Assembly: GCF_001889525.1 (NCBI RefSeq)
Contig: NZ_CP018192.1
Coordinates: 2,198,501 to 2,262,500, forward strand
Length of the DNA: 64,000 bases
Direction of reading: 5' to 3'
Origin: Granulibacter bethesdensis
GTDB lineage: Bacteria; Pseudomonadota; Alphaproteobacteria; Acetobacterales; Acetobacteraceae
Positions 36,368 to 46,564 of the stretch are shown here, piece after piece. The translations under genes and the position numbers were made by a program. The notes beneath the pieces were generated by a model. The model ran no database searches. It was not told the origin of the DNA and saw only the letters and a program-made list of their open reading frames with translations. How positions within the stretch are numbered: the stretch's first letter is position 1; each line of letters opens with the position of its first letter.

Positions 36368-39300
36368 GCGCCGCGTTTTCTCCCCGCGATGAAGCGGAAC
36401 GCAATCAGCGCGATGCCTCCGACCCCATCGTTTCTGCTTTTGTCAGTGCCTCTGCCGGGTCGGGCAAAACCAAGCTGCTGACAGACCGGCTGCTGCGCCT
36501 GATGCTCTCCGGCGCCCATCCGGGGCGGATTCAGTGCCTCACCTTCACCAAGGCCGGGGCGGCGGAAATGGCGATCCGTCTGCGATCAAGACTGGGCGCA
36601 TGGGTGACGATGAGCGATGCGGCGCTGGATCAGGCGCTGACTGCGCTGGCCGTCACGCCGGACGATACAGCCAGGCTGAGGGCGCGCGCCCTGTTTGCGC
36701 AGGTGCTGGATCTGCCCGGCGGCATGCGGATCGAGACGATCCATGCTTTCTGCCAGTCTCTGCTGCGGCGCTTTCCGCTGGAAGCCGCACTGAGTCCTCA
36801 TTTCAAGATGATCGAGCCGGCTGAGCAGGAAGTCACCCGTCAGGAAGCTCAGGAGACGATGCTGGCAGCGACGGTGGATCATGCCTCCCTGTCCCTGCTC
36901 TCCGGCCAGATCAGCCTTCAGACATTCGGCATGCTCTCCGCCGGATTGCATATCGAACCGGACCGCCTGAACCGGCTGGCCCCATCTCTGGCGGGATTGG
37001 AAGCCGCCCAACGCCGGGCGCTGGGCGTGCCGGGCCATCAGGGGGAAGAAGCCTTGCTGGCCGCCGCCGTCGAGTGGCCCGCCATCGGCAAAATCCGTGA
37101 GGCAGCGCGGGATGCGTTCGAAAACGGATCGAACACCGTGCGGGAAAGGGCATGCCAGATGCTCGCGTGGCTGTCCCTGTCGCCTGCCGAACGTCAGGCA
37201 CGCTGGGAAGAATGGGCCAGCCTGTTCCTGACCGCCAAAGGGGAACCGTCCAGCCCGAAAACCCTGTTCAACGAAAACAAGGCCAATCGGGGCACCAGCG
37301 CCGATACCTCCCGGGAGACTCTGGTTGATGAGTCGCACCGGATCGTCTCAATCCGTCAGACCTTGCATGCGATCAGGCTTGCCTCCCTCTCCGCTGCCCT
37401 GACCCGGCTGGCGATCCCGGTGGCCGAAGCCTACGCAAAGGACAAGGCACGGCGCGGGCTGGTTGATTTCTCCGATCTGATCGGGCGCACCAGCGCGTTG
37501 CTGAGAGAACCCGGCGCTGCCTGGGTGCTGTACAAGCTGGATGGCGGCATCGACCATCTGCTGCTGGATGAAGTGCAGGATACCGCTCCGGAACAGTGGG
37601 AGATTGCCGGAACCCTGACGGCGGAGTTTTTTGCCGGCCTTGATGATCGCGCCGAACAGGGGAAACCCCGGACTGTCTTTGCTGTGGGCGATCCGAAACA
37701 GTCGATCTACTCGTTTCAGGGGGCCGACCCGCATGCTTTCCGGCACTGGCGCGGCATCATGGCGCAACGTGTGCGGCAGGTTGGGTACGAATGGCGCGAC
37801 CGGCCCCTGACGGTTTCCTTCCGCTCCACCGCCCCGGTGCTGGCCCTGACCGATGCGGTATTCGCCGATCCGCTGGCCCGTCAGGGCGTCATCGAACCAG
37901 AAGAAAACCTGCGCCACCTGCCTGACCGCGCCGAGGATGCAGGCACAGTAGAAATCTGGGAGCCAGTGCAGACCCCGGAAACCCCAACCCGCCCCGCATG
38001 GCAGCCTGCCGAGGAATACGGCACCCATACCACCGCCGCCAGTCTGCTGGCGGGACGGCTCGCGGACTGGATCGCCAGCCAGATCGGCCAGACCCTGCAG
38101 AGTGAAAACCGTCCGATCCATGCGGGAGATTATCTGATCCTGCTGCGCCGGCGCAAACCTTTCGCCCCTCTGCTGGAACGGGCACTGAAGCTGAAGGGCG
38201 TGCCGGTGGCGGGGCTGGACCGGCTGCCCCTGACCAGCCAGCCTGCCGTGGCCGATCTGCTGGCCCTGTGCGACACGCTGCTGCTGCCTGATGACGATAT
38301 GGCGCTGGCCTGTCTGCTCACCAGCCCGCTGGGTGGCCTGAGCGACGACTCGCTGATGGCACTGGCGCTGGGCCGCCAGGACACATTGTGGGATACGCTG
38401 AGAAAACGCCGGAAAGAACGCACGGCGTGGGATCAGGCCGCCAGTTTTCTCGAAGACATGCTTGGGCAGGTGGATTACACCACGCCCCATGCCCTGCTCA
38501 GTGCAGCACTGGTCCGGCATCGCGGGCGGGCGCGCCTGTTCGCGCGTCTGGGCGCAGAAGCGGCCGAGCCGATCGACGAGCTGCTGAACGCCGCGATGCG
38601 CTATGCGCAGCTTCATCCACCCTCATTACAGGGCTTCGTCCACTGGCTGCGCCGCTCCGCGCCGGAGGTCAAACGCGAAATGTCATCAGGCAGCCAGGCC
38701 GTCCGTATCATGACGGTGCATGGCTCCAAGGGCCTGGAAGCCCCCATCGTCATCCTGCCTGATACTGTCTCCACCCCTCGTACGGAGAACAGCATTCTCT
38801 GGACGGAGGACCCGGAAACCGGCCTGTCGGTGCCGCTGTGGAAGCCCAATCAGGATTTCCAGTGCGACCGCTTCGCCATACTGGAGGCAAAGGAACAGAC
38901 CGCACGACAGGAGGAATACAATCGACTTCTCTACGTCGCGCTGACCCGTGCCAGAGACCGGGTGCTGGTGTGCGGCTGGCTGGGGAAGGAGAACAGGCCG
39001 CCCCCGGATGAAAGCTGGTACGCCGCCATCCGGCGCGGGATGGAACGCCTGCCGGACGCCGAAACCGTCGGGACAGATCATGGCGAGGTAATCCGCCTGA
39101 CCTCCCCGCAACAGCGTGCCGCACAGCAGGCACGCACCGACATCTCTACCTCCGTTCAAGCCCCACCCGCATGGATGGGGCAGGCTCCTGACTGGCAGCC
39201 TGCCCCCCGTCCTGCGGAGCCTGTGCGCCCCGAGCCGCTCGCACCAAGCCGCCCCGACAATACCGATCTCGGCCCCGTACCGGCCGCCGACTCACCGCTG

Positions 39301-39843
39301 ATCGCCGACCGACGCGCGCGATTCCGGCGCGGACAGGTGATTCATCAACTGCTGCAACATCTGCCGCTGTTGCCTGCCAAGGAACGTGAGGCCGCCATGA
39401 AGCGGTTCCTCTTACAGACCCTGCCTTCGGAAGCCGATCATGTGGCAAAGCAGATCGGCGCTATTCTCGATCATCCCCGCCTTGCAGCATTGTTCGGCGC
39501 TGACGGGCGGGGTGAAGTGCCGCTGACGGGGGTGATCGGCCCGGCTGACAAACCACAGGTGATTGGTGGCATCGTGGACCGGCTGGCCGTGTTGCCGGAG
39601 CGTATCCTGATCGCGGATTACAAGACGAACCGGCGCCCCCCTGTGAGCATCCCAGAGACACCGGTGCTGTATCTGCGGCAGATGGCAGCCTACCGGGCGG
39701 TACTGTCTTCAATCTATCCAGACAGGGATGTTCTATGCGCATTGATATGGACGGAAACCGGTCGGATCGACACACTGCCATCAGAGTTGCTGGACCCGCA
39801 TGCACCCGGCGTCGCTATGCCTGCGTTTGATCAAAAGACTTGA
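36364..39843 (+). CDS. addA: double-strand break repair helicase AddA
   Basis: The UvrD-type motor and nuclease subunit of AddAB, 1159 residues. Helicase motifs in order: Walker A SASAGSGKTKLL (28-39), LTFTKAGAAEMA, Walker B LLLDEVQDTAPEQWE near 399, VGDPKQSIYSFQGA, motif V VRIMTVHGSKGLEAPIV and LLYVALTRARDRVLV. The C-terminal nuclease has IADYKTNRRPP near 1083. It ends four bases before a small gap leading to trxA. Confidence 0.95.
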   Translation: MSAAFSPRDEAERNQRDASDPIVSAFVSASAGSGKTKLLTDRLLRLMLSGAHPGRIQCLTFTKAGAAEMAIRLRSRLGAWVTMSDAALDQALTALAVTPDDTARLRARALFAQVLDLPGGMRIETIHAFCQSLLRRFPLEAALSPHFKMIEPAEQEVTRQEAQETMLAATVDHASLSLLSGQISLQTFGMLSAGLHIEPDRLNRLAPSLAGLEAAQRRALGVPGHQGEEALLAAAVEWPAIGKIREAARDAFENGSNTVRERACQMLAWLSLSPAERQARWEEWASLFLTAKGEPSSPKTLFNENKANRGTSADTSRETLVDESHRIVSIRQTLHAIRLASLSAALTRLAIPVAEAYAKDKARRGLVDFSDLIGRTSALLREPGAAWVLYKLDGGIDHLLLDEVQDTAPEQWEIAGTLTAEFFAGLDDRAEQGKPRTVFAVGDPKQSIYSFQGADPHAFRHWRGIMAQRVRQVGYEWRDRPLTVSFRSTAPVLALTDAVFADPLARQGVIEPEENLRHLPDRAEDAGTVEIWEPVQTPETPTRPAWQPAEEYGTHTTAASLLAGRLADWIASQIGQTLQSENRPIHAGDYLILLRRRKPFAPLLERALKLKGVPVAGLDRLPLTSQPAVADLLALCDTLLLPDDDMALACLLTSPLGGLSDDSLMALALGRQDTLWDTLRKRRKERTAWDQAASFLEDMLGQVDYTTPHALLSAALVRHRGRARLFARLGAEAAEPIDELLNAAMRYAQLHPPSLQGFVHWLRRSAPEVKREMSSGSQAVRIMTVHGSKGLEAPIVILPDTVSTPRTENSILWTEDPETGLSVPLWKPNQDFQCDRFAILEAKEQTARQEEYNRLLYVALTRARDRVLVCGWLGKENRPPPDESWYAAIRRGMERLPDAETVGTDHGEVIRLTSPQQRAAQQARTDISTSVQAPPAWMGQAPDWQPAPRPAEPVRPEPLAPSRPDNTDLGPVPAADSPLIADRRARFRRGQVIHQLLQHLPLLPAKEREAAMKRFLLQTLPSEADHVAKQIGAILDHPRLAALFGADGRGEVPLTGVIGPADKPQVIGGIVDRLAVLPERILIADYKTNRRPPVSIPETPVLYLRQMAAYRAVLSSIYPDRDVLCALIWTETGRIDTLPSELLDPHAPGVAMPAFDQKT

Positions 39844-39947
39844 TCAAACCGGGTGCCTGCCCCACTTGCCTGCTTAGATGCCCATCAACAAACAGGATCC
39901 CGTCTGACAAGGATGCCACGGGATCAATGATCGAAAAGAGACTGCCC

Positions 39948-40274
39948 ATGAGCGAGCATACGAAACCCGTCACGGATGCCACCTTCGAAACCGATGTGCT
40001 GGGTGCATCCGGGCCGGTGCTGGTGGATTTCTGGGCCGAGTGGTGCGGCCCGTGCCGTATGATCGCTCCGGCATTGGAAGAAGTCGCCGCAGAGAATACC
40101 GGCAAGTTGACAGTCGCCAAGGTGAATATCGACGAAAACCCGGACAGCCCCAATCGCTATGGCGTCACCGGCATTCCGACCCTGATTCTGTTCAAGGACG
40201 GTCAACCGATCGCCAAGCAGGTCGGCGCCCTGCCGAAAAGCGCGCTGAAGCAGTGGGTCAGCGGGAATATCTGA
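39948..40274 (+). CDS. trxA: thioredoxin
   Basis: Cytoplasmic dithiol-disulfide reductant. The active site WCGPC has Cys33 and Cys36, and the cis-proline is in VTGIPTLILF. ATG 39948 gives the standard 108 residues; the frame extends upstream to 39840 without similarity. It follows addA by 104 bases and may have its own promoter there, though I see no clear boxes. Confidence 0.97.
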   Translation: MSEHTKPVTDATFETDVLGASGPVLVDFWAEWCGPCRMIAPALEEVAAENTGKLTVAKVNIDENPDSPNRYGVTGIPTLILFKDGQPIAKQVGALPKSALKQWVSGNI

Positions 40275-40288
40275 TCCGTATCGACAGA

Positions 40289-40311
40289 GGGCCGGGCGTT
40301 CAGCCCGGCCC
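40289..40311. terminator. bidirectional terminator-like hairpin between trxA and folC
   Basis: GGGCCGGGC-gttca-GCCCGGCCC is a perfect nine-base-pair GC stem 14 bases after the trxA stop and 22 bases before the convergent folC stop. The following T-tract is poor, so it may act as a simple barrier. Confidence 0.6.
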
Positions 40312-40333
40312 GGTTCGTATGAGCCTGTGGAAA

Positions 40334-41626
40334 TCAGGCCAGACCCTGATCCAGCTTCAGGATTTCACCCGCCAGATACAGGCTGCCGCAAATCAGGATG
40401 CGGCCCGGGACACTACCCGCCTCTGCCTGCTTCAGGATAGCGGCCATAGCCTCCCGCACAGTCGGACCGGGAATCGCCTTGCCGCCCGAAGCGCGGACAA
40501 TTGCCTCCACCGGCAGCGCCAGATACTGACCCGGCTCGGCAATGGCCCAGACGGTGTCGGCCTCCGGCAGGACCGAGGCCAGAAACTGCCCGGCATCTTT
40601 CGCCTGTTTCATACCGACAATGACATGGGCCGGACGATCTTTCCAGCCGCGCAGATGACCCGCCAGCATCACGCCCGCCCCCGGATTATGGCCGCCATCC
40701 AGCCATAACTCCCAGCCATCCGGTAAATCCTTTGCCAACAGACCGGTCAGACGCTGCATCCGCGCAGGCCATTCCGCCCGTGCCAACCCTTCCGCCAGCC
40801 ATGACAACGGGATAGCGGTTTTTGCCGCCGCCCGCATCGCCGCAACGGCAATCCCGGCATTGTCTAACTGGTGCTCACCTGGCAGCGCGGGGAGCGGCAG
40901 ATCAACCGCGCCATCCGCATCACTATAGCGCAAGCCGTTCCCATGCCGCGCGATATGCCAGTCACGATCCCGGGCCAACAGAGAAACACCCTGTTTCGCA
41001 GCCTCCCGATCCAGCACTTCCAGCACTTCCGGCTGTTGCAGGCCAGTCACGCCTGGGGCACCGGATTTAAGAATCCCGGCTTTCTCCGCTGCAATGCCCC
41101 TGATGTCGTCGCCCAGATATTCACGATGGTCGATGGAAATCGAGGCAATTGCACTGACCACCGGCGTCACGACATTGGTGGCATCGAAGCGGCCGCCAAG
41201 CCCGACCTCCACCACACACAGATCCGCCGGAACGCGGCTGAACAACAGCAGAGCGACCGCCGTGATGACCTCGAAAACGGTGATTGGAGCCCCGGCATTG
41301 ACGCGCTCCACCTCCTCCAGAGCCTCGACCAGAACCGGCTCGGAAACAAGTTCTCCGGCCAGACGGATACGCTCGTTGAACTGGACGAGATGGGGAGAAA
41401 TATAGACATGCACACGCTGCCCCGCCGCCTCGGCCAGTGCACGGAGGAAAGCGCAGGTGCTGCCTTTGCCATTGGTCCCGGCGACATGCACGACCGGCGG
41501 CAGCGACCGCTCCGGATGACCCAGCTTCTCCAGCAGGGCTTCAAGCCGACCCAGCGACAGGTCGATCATCTTCGGGTGCAAACCGTGCAGCCGCTCGATC
41601 ACCGCTTCGGTGCGACCTTTGCTCAT
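40334..41626 (-). CDS. folC: dihydrofolate synthase / folylpolyglutamate synthase FolC
   Basis: Adds glutamate to dihydropteroate and extends folate polyglutamates. The P-loop GTNGKGSTCAF is at about 51-61, ISPHLVQFNERI follows, and GLGGRFDATNVV and LDGGHNPGA are Mur-ligase-fold signatures. Length is 430 residues. It is last in the leftward trpB-trpA-accD-folC run, 45 bases after accD. Confidence 0.95.
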   Translation of the reverse strand: MSKGRTEAVIERLHGLHPKMIDLSLGRLEALLEKLGHPERSLPPVVHVAGTNGKGSTCAFLRALAEAAGQRVHVYISPHLVQFNERIRLAGELVSEPVLVEALEEVERVNAGAPITVFEVITAVALLLFSRVPADLCVVEVGLGGRFDATNVVTPVVSAIASISIDHREYLGDDIRGIAAEKAGILKSGAPGVTGLQQPEVLEVLDREAAKQGVSLLARDRDWHIARHGNGLRYSDADGAVDLPLPALPGEHQLDNAGIAVAAMRAAAKTAIPLSWLAEGLARAEWPARMQRLTGLLAKDLPDGWELWLDGGHNPGAGVMLAGHLRGWKDRPAHVIVGMKQAKDAGQFLASVLPEADTVWAIAEPGQYLALPVEAIVRASGGKAIPGPTVREAMAAILKQAEAGSVPGRILICGSLYLAGEILKLDQGLA

Positions 41627-41671
41627 GCCTTCGGCCTCAATGGAATGAATTGCTGGCGACAGACGGCCTGA

Positions 41672-42589
41672 TCAGGCATCCGCCGTGCGGGCAGGCTGCT
41701 TCGCCTCTGTGAGGGAGGCTGCGCTTTCCACCTTTGGCAGGGTCACCCCCTCCGTCAGCAAGGCGATCACACGCGACAGGGTCGCGCGCATATCCGCCCG
41801 GCGCACCACCATATCGACGATCCCGTGTTCCAGCAGGAATTCAGCACGCTGGAAGCCTTCCGGCAGTTTTTCACGGGTCGTATCCTCAATCACGCGCGCA
41901 CCTGCGAAGCCGATCAAGGCTTTCGGCTCGGCAATCTGGATGTCACCGAGCATGGCAAAGCTGGCGGTCACACCGCCGGTGGTGGGATCGGTCAGTACGA
42001 CAATGAACGGCAGCCCGGCTTCCTTCACCATGCGCGTGGCAATGGTGGTGCGGGGCATCTGCATCAGGCTGATTGCCGCTTCCTGCATACGGGCGCCGCC
42101 TGACGCGGTGAAAATAATGAACGGCGCTTTCTGCAACACCGCCAGCTGAGCGGCTGCCACAATGCCCTCGCCGACGGCCGCACCCATGGAGCCACCCATG
42201 AACTCGAACGCCATGGCCGCGACGACTGCTTTCTGACCCTCAATCGTGCCATGGGCCACAACGATGGCGTCATCGAGATGCGTCTTTTCCCGCGCATCAC
42301 GCAAACGATCCGTATAGCGTTTGGAATCACGGAAACGCAGAGGATCCTGCGGCGCTTTCGGCAGTTCGATCCGTGTATAACCCTCATCCAGCGTCCATTT
42401 CAGACGCTCCAGCGCGGTACCGCGCATGTGATGGTCGCAATGGGTGCAGACGCGCTGATTCTTTTCCAGATCTCTGGCAAAGATCATCTGCTGACAGGCA
42501 GGGCACTGTACCCAGAGATTGTCCGGCACATCCCTGCGCCCCAGCAGGGTGCGGATTTTCGGACGCACATATTCGGTCAACCAGCTCAT
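41672..42589 (-). CDS. accD: acetyl-CoA carboxylase carboxyltransferase subunit beta AccD
   Basis: Carboxyltransferase beta subunit for malonyl-CoA synthesis. The N-terminal zinc ribbon has Cys29, Cys32, Cys48 and Cys51 (CPACQ and CTHCD). The carboxyltransferase core shows GGSMGAAVGEGI and FTASGGARMQE. ATG 42589 gives 305 residues, has GAGGAG six bases upstream and comes one base after the trpA stop. The frame upstream to 42694 lies inside trpA. Confidence 0.96.
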   Translation of the reverse strand: MSWLTEYVRPKIRTLLGRRDVPDNLWVQCPACQQMIFARDLEKNQRVCTHCDHHMRGTALERLKWTLDEGYTRIELPKAPQDPLRFRDSKRYTDRLRDAREKTHLDDAIVVAHGTIEGQKAVVAAMAFEFMGGSMGAAVGEGIVAAAQLAVLQKAPFIIFTASGGARMQEAAISLMQMPRTTIATRMVKEAGLPFIVVLTDPTTGGVTASFAMLGDIQIAEPKALIGFAGARVIEDTTREKLPEGFQRAEFLLEHGIVDMVVRRADMRATLSRVIALLTEGVTLPKVESAASLTEAKQPARTADA

Positions 42590-42590
42590 G

Positions 42591-43427
42591 TCAGGCTCCT
42601 CGGGGGGAGAGGCGGGCGCTGCGCACAGCCTCGGCCAGTTGGCGGACCTGATCCAGCACCGCAGGCACGGTGCGATCAGTGGCGCGCCCATCATCCAATG
42701 TTGCAGCCAGCGTATCGATCAGCGCGGAGGCAACGATGGCGGCATCTCCCTGCCGCACGGCCTCCGCGGCCTGCGCCGGATTGCGGATACCAAAACCGAT
42801 CGCAACCGGCAGGTCTGTCACGCGCCGCAAACGCGGCATATTCTGCGCCAGCTGCTCCGCACTCGCGGTGACAGTGCCGGTGATGCCGGTGATGCTGACG
42901 TAATAGACGAAACCGGACGAGCCGTTCAGCACATGCGGCAGACGTGCATCATCCGTGGTCGGCGCAACCAGCCTGATCACATCCAGCCCGTTCGCAGTGG
43001 CGAAAGGCAGCACCAGATCAGCTTCCTCGGTCGGCAGATCGACGATGATCAGCCCATCCACCCCGACCGCGGCGGCATCGACGCAGAACCGCTCATGGCC
43101 GTAAGTTTCAATCGGGTTAAGATACCCCATCAGAATGATCGGCGTATCCTGATCCTGCTGCCGAAAGGTCTCGACCATCGCCAGAGTTTTGGCGAGCGTG
43201 GCACCGGCCTCCAGCGCACGCCGTCCGGCGCGCTGGATGGTCGGACCATCCGCCATCGGGTCGGTGAACGGCACACCGATCTCGATCAGATCGGCGCCCG
43301 CCGCTGGCAGGCCACGCAACAATGTTTGGCTGGTTTCAGCATCAGGGTCACCCGCCTCGATAAACGGGATCAGTGCACCGCGTCCGTCACGCTTCAGCGC
43401 CGCGAAACGCGTCTGGATACGGCTCAC
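42591..43427 (-). CDS. trpA: tryptophan synthase alpha subunit TrpA
   Basis: Cleaves indole-3-glycerol phosphate to indole, passing it to TrpB. The barrel has the catalytic Glu in [11 protein letters not shown], the Asp in [15 protein letters not shown] and the phosphate loop in the C-terminal half ([13 protein letters not shown]). Length is 278 residues. The start is GTG at 43427, overlapping the trpB stop as GTGA. Confidence 0.95.
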   Translation of the reverse strand: MSRIQTRFAALKRDGRGALIPFIEAGDPDAETSQTLLRGLPAAGADLIEIGVPFTDPMADGPTIQRAGRRALEAGATLAKTLAMVETFRQQDQDTPIILMGYLNPIETYGHERFCVDAAAVGVDGLIIVDLPTEEADLVLPFATANGLDVIRLVAPTTDDARLPHVLNGSSGFVYYVSITGITGTVTASAEQLAQNMPRLRRVTDLPVAIGFGIRNPAQAAEAVRQGDAAIVASALIDTLAATLDDGRATDRTVPAVLDQVRQLAEAVRSARLSPRGA

Positions 43428-44647
43428 AGCTTGACCCCCAGATGCTCGGCAACGGTGAAGATATCCTTATCCCCCCGGCCCGACAGATTGACCACAATGG
43501 TTTTGTCCTTCCCCAGAGTCGGGGCGAGCTTGCGGACATACGCCAAAGCATGACTCGGTTCCAGCGCAGGAATAATGCCTTCCGTGCGGGTCAGAAGCTG
43601 GAACGCACCCAGCGCCTCCTGATCGGTTGCGGAGACATATTCGACACGGCCGGTTTCGTGCAGCCATGCATGCTCCGGCCCGATGCCCGGATAATCGAGG
43701 CCCGCGGAAATCGAATGGCCTTCCAGAATTTGCCCTTCCGCATCCTGTAACAGATAGGTTCGGTTCCCGTGCAGCACGCCGGGGCGACCACCTGTCAGGC
43801 TGGCGGCATGTTCACCGGTTTCAACGCCGTGTCCTCCGGCCTCGACCCCGATCAGCCGCACGGATGGATCGTCCAGGAACGGATGAAACAAGCCCATCGC
43901 GTTGGAGCCGCCGCCGATACAGGCCGTCGCCACATCCGGCAGGCGTCCGGTCTCCGCCAGCATCTGGGCGCGGGTTTCCTCACCGATGATGTTCTGGAAA
44001 TCACGCACCATCGCCGGATACGGATGCGGCCCGGCGACCGTGCCGATCAGGTAATACGTATCCGACACATTGGCGACCCAGTCGCGCAAAGCCTCGTTCA
44101 TTGCATCCTTGAGCGTCGCGGCACCGGAGGTTACCGCCTTGACCTCCGCCCCCAGCAGACGCATGCGGAACACGTTGGGCTTCTGCCGTTCAACATCGAC
44201 CGCGCCCATATAGATGGTGCAGGGCAGGCCGAACAGCGCACAGACCGTCGCCGTCGCCACCCCATGCTGGCCGGCCCCTGTCTCGGCGATGATACGGGTC
44301 TTGCCCATACGACGGGCGATCAGGATCTGGCCAAGGCAGTTATTCACCTTGTGGCTGCCGGTATGGTTCAGCTCTTCCCGCTTCAGCCATACCTGCGCAC
44401 CGCCCAACTCCTCCGTCAGGCGTTTCGCGAACCAGAGCGGGCTGGGACGGCCCACGTAATTTTTCAGCAGCAGATCGAGTTCCGCGTTGAACGCCGCATC
44501 ATTCCGCGCCGCCCGCCATGCCTTTTCCACCTCAAGGATCAGAGGCATCAGCGTTTCCGCCACAAAGCGGCCGCCAAACGGACCGAACCGCCCATGATCG
44601 TCCGGACCGGAGCGATAGGAGTTCGGAAGGGAACTGGCTATGGACAC
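43424..44647 (-). CDS. trpB: tryptophan synthase beta subunit TrpB
   Basis: PLP enzyme that joins indole and serine. The PLP lysine is in [30 protein letters not shown] follows, and the phosphate cradle is [12 protein letters not shown]. Length is 407 residues. The start is GTG at 44647 with only a weak upstream site. Upstream are 151 bases to the maeA stop, so trpB may have its own promoter. Confidence 0.95.
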   Translation of the reverse strand: MSIASSLPNSYRSGPDDHGRFGPFGGRFVAETLMPLILEVEKAWRAARNDAAFNAELDLLLKNYVGRPSPLWFAKRLTEELGGAQVWLKREELNHTGSHKVNNCLGQILIARRMGKTRIIAETGAGQHGVATATVCALFGLPCTIYMGAVDVERQKPNVFRMRLLGAEVKAVTSGAATLKDAMNEALRDWVANVSDTYYLIGTVAGPHPYPAMVRDFQNIIGEETRAQMLAETGRLPDVATACIGGGSNAMGLFHPFLDDPSVRLIGVEAGGHGVETGEHAASLTGGRPGVLHGNRTYLLQDAEGQILEGHSISAGLDYPGIGPEHAWLHETGRVEYVSATDQEALGAFQLLTRTEGIIPALEPSHALAYVRKLAPTLGKDKTIVVNLSGRGDKDIFTVAEHLGVKL

Positions 44648-44752
44648 GATGGCTATACTCGCCGGCTGGGATGCATTTCAGAGCCGCGCCATATTGTCAT
44701 ACAACACGGAGTAATCTGCTGCTCTTAAAGCAGAACGGCGCTCACGCAAATC

Positions 44753-44768
44753 AGGAGATCGCTCCTGA
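44753..44768 (-). terminator. short hairpin downstream of malic enzyme gene
   Basis: CAGGAG-CGAT-CTCCTG (minus strand) is a perfect six-base-pair stem 31 bases after the malic enzyme stop. It is followed only by ATTTGCG, so termination would be weak. Confidence 0.3.
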
Positions 44769-44798
44769 AGACGCTTTATGGCCGTTTTATGATCCATT

Positions 44799-46520
44799 TC
44801 AACGCTTCGGCTCAACCCGGCGATAGGTGGGATATCGCGGCTCCCACATCAGGTCATCCACTCTGTCACGCAGGGTTTCTTCATCGCATGGCTCGGCCTG
44901 ACCATCCCGCATGGCGCACAGCCCGACCGCGACGGCCACATGCCGGGACACGTCGCGCATTTTGGCCAGATGCGGCAATAAGGGCAGAACCGGATCGGTG
45001 CGGGCCGGAGACATCTCCGCCAATGCCCGGGCTGCCGCAAGGAACATGGCATCCGTCACATGCTCGGCGCGAGAGGCAATGGCACCAAGCCCGACGCCGG
45101 GGAAAATATAGGAGTTATTGGTCTGGTCGATCATAATGGTGCGACCATTGAGCTGCACCGGATCGAACGGGCTCCCCGTGCCGATAATCGCCTGCCCATC
45201 CGTCCAGGCCAACAGATCGGCTGGTGTCGCCTCCGCATTGGCCGTCGGATTGGAGAGGGGGAAAATCACCGGGCGGGCAACATGCTGCGCCATTTCCCGA
45301 ATCGCGGCCTCGGTAAACAGGCCGGGCTGGCCGGACACACCGATCAATGTGGTCGGATGCGCGTTGCGGATTACCGCTTCCAGCCCCGGTTTTTCCCGAT
45401 CATCCCAATGGCTCAGCACATCGGCGGAAACGGCGAATTCCTGCTGGAAAGCGGCCAGGTCATTATCACCTTCCCGCAGCAAGCCGTCGCGATCCACCAG
45501 GAAGAAGCGGCGATGGGCTTCGTGCTCCGGCACCCCTTCCTCGATCATCGCCTGACGCAGCATCCGCGCAATACCGACACCTGCGGAGCCGGCACCGACC
45601 ACGACGATACGCTGGTCTTTCATCGGTACACCGGCCACAGAGGCCGCCGCCATCAAGGTGCCGACCGTCACGGAGGCCGTACCCTGAATGTCGTCGTTGA
45701 AGGTGCAAAGCTGGTCACGATATTTCGTCAGCAGCCGCCCTGCATTGGGACGGGCGAAATCCTCCCATTGCAGCAGAACATGCGGCCAGCGCCGCTGCAC
45801 TGCGCCCACGAAAGTATCAATGAACGAATCATACGCCTCGCCCCGGATACGCTCATGCCGCCAGCCGATATACAGCGGATCGTCATGACGTTCCTTGTTA
45901 TCCGTACCGGTATCCAGCAGGATCGGCAGCGTCGCCCAGGGCGGAATCCCCCCGCAGGCAGTGTAGAGCGCCAGCTTCCCGATCGGGATACCCATGCCTC
46001 CCGCGCCTTGATCGCCAAGCCCGAGAATACGCTCGCCATCACTGACCACAATCACCTGTACATGATCGAAACGCGGATGGGACAGAATCTCGTCGATCTG
46101 ATCCTGATGCGGCGGTGACAGAAACAGTCCGCGTGGCTTGCGGAACAGGCGGGAGAAATTCTGACATCCCAGCCCGACGGTCGGCGTATAGACGACCGGC
46201 ATCATTTCTTCGAGGTTACGTGACAACAGCGCGTAAAACAGCGTTTCGTTGGTATCCTGCAAATCACGCAGAAAAATATAGCGGTTGATCGGGGATTTAA
46301 GCTCCCTGAAGGCTGTCAGACGGCGGTTGACCTGTTCATCCAGATTACCGACATGCGGCGGCAGCAGGCCATGCAGATGGAAGGCAGTGCGCTCCTCCTC
46401 GGAAAACGCCATTCCCTTGTTCAGCAACGGATCGGAAAGAAGCTCATATCCGGTGCGGGAAACCTCCACCACATGCTCGCCAGCGGCATTGGGAAGTTCC
46501 GTTCCTGGTGTCGTACCCAT
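44799..46520 (-). CDS. maeA: NAD-dependent malic enzyme
   Basis: Oxidatively decarboxylates malate to pyruvate. The long-form malic enzyme pattern is clear: VVYTPTVGLGCQNFS, the metal site around FEDFARPNAG (here WEDFARPNAG), CTFNDDIQGTASV and the dinucleotide loop VVGAGSAGVGIARML. Length is 573 residues, matching the SfcA type. It lies between trpF (44 bases upstream) and trpB (151 bases downstream), where relatives usually have trpF and trpB adjacent. Confidence 0.93.
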   Translation of the reverse strand: MGTTPGTELPNAAGEHVVEVSRTGYELLSDPLLNKGMAFSEEERTAFHLHGLLPPHVGNLDEQVNRRLTAFRELKSPINRYIFLRDLQDTNETLFYALLSRNLEEMMPVVYTPTVGLGCQNFSRLFRKPRGLFLSPPHQDQIDEILSHPRFDHVQVIVVSDGERILGLGDQGAGGMGIPIGKLALYTACGGIPPWATLPILLDTGTDNKERHDDPLYIGWRHERIRGEAYDSFIDTFVGAVQRRWPHVLLQWEDFARPNAGRLLTKYRDQLCTFNDDIQGTASVTVGTLMAAASVAGVPMKDQRIVVVGAGSAGVGIARMLRQAMIEEGVPEHEAHRRFFLVDRDGLLREGDNDLAAFQQEFAVSADVLSHWDDREKPGLEAVIRNAHPTTLIGVSGQPGLFTEAAIREMAQHVARPVIFPLSNPTANAEATPADLLAWTDGQAIIGTGSPFDPVQLNGRTIMIDQTNNSYIFPGVGLGAIASRAEHVTDAMFLAAARALAEMSPARTDPVLPLLPHLAKMRDVSRHVAVAVGLCAMRDGQAEPCDEETLRDRVDDLMWEPRYPTYRRVEPKR

Positions 46521-46564
46521 CTGATCCGTCCGTTCAATGGCCGACCCCTGCGCGGGTTGCCGGC

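Noticed and set aside
37348-38616. A 422-codon open frame antisense to addA
   Set aside because: The helicase motifs of addA run through this stretch on the other strand. The antisense peptide shows no domain.
44653-44700. A 15-residue ORF with one Trp just before trpB, as a possible attenuator leader peptide
   Set aside because: A single Trp codon is too few for attenuation, and no alternating terminator/antiterminator stems were seen.
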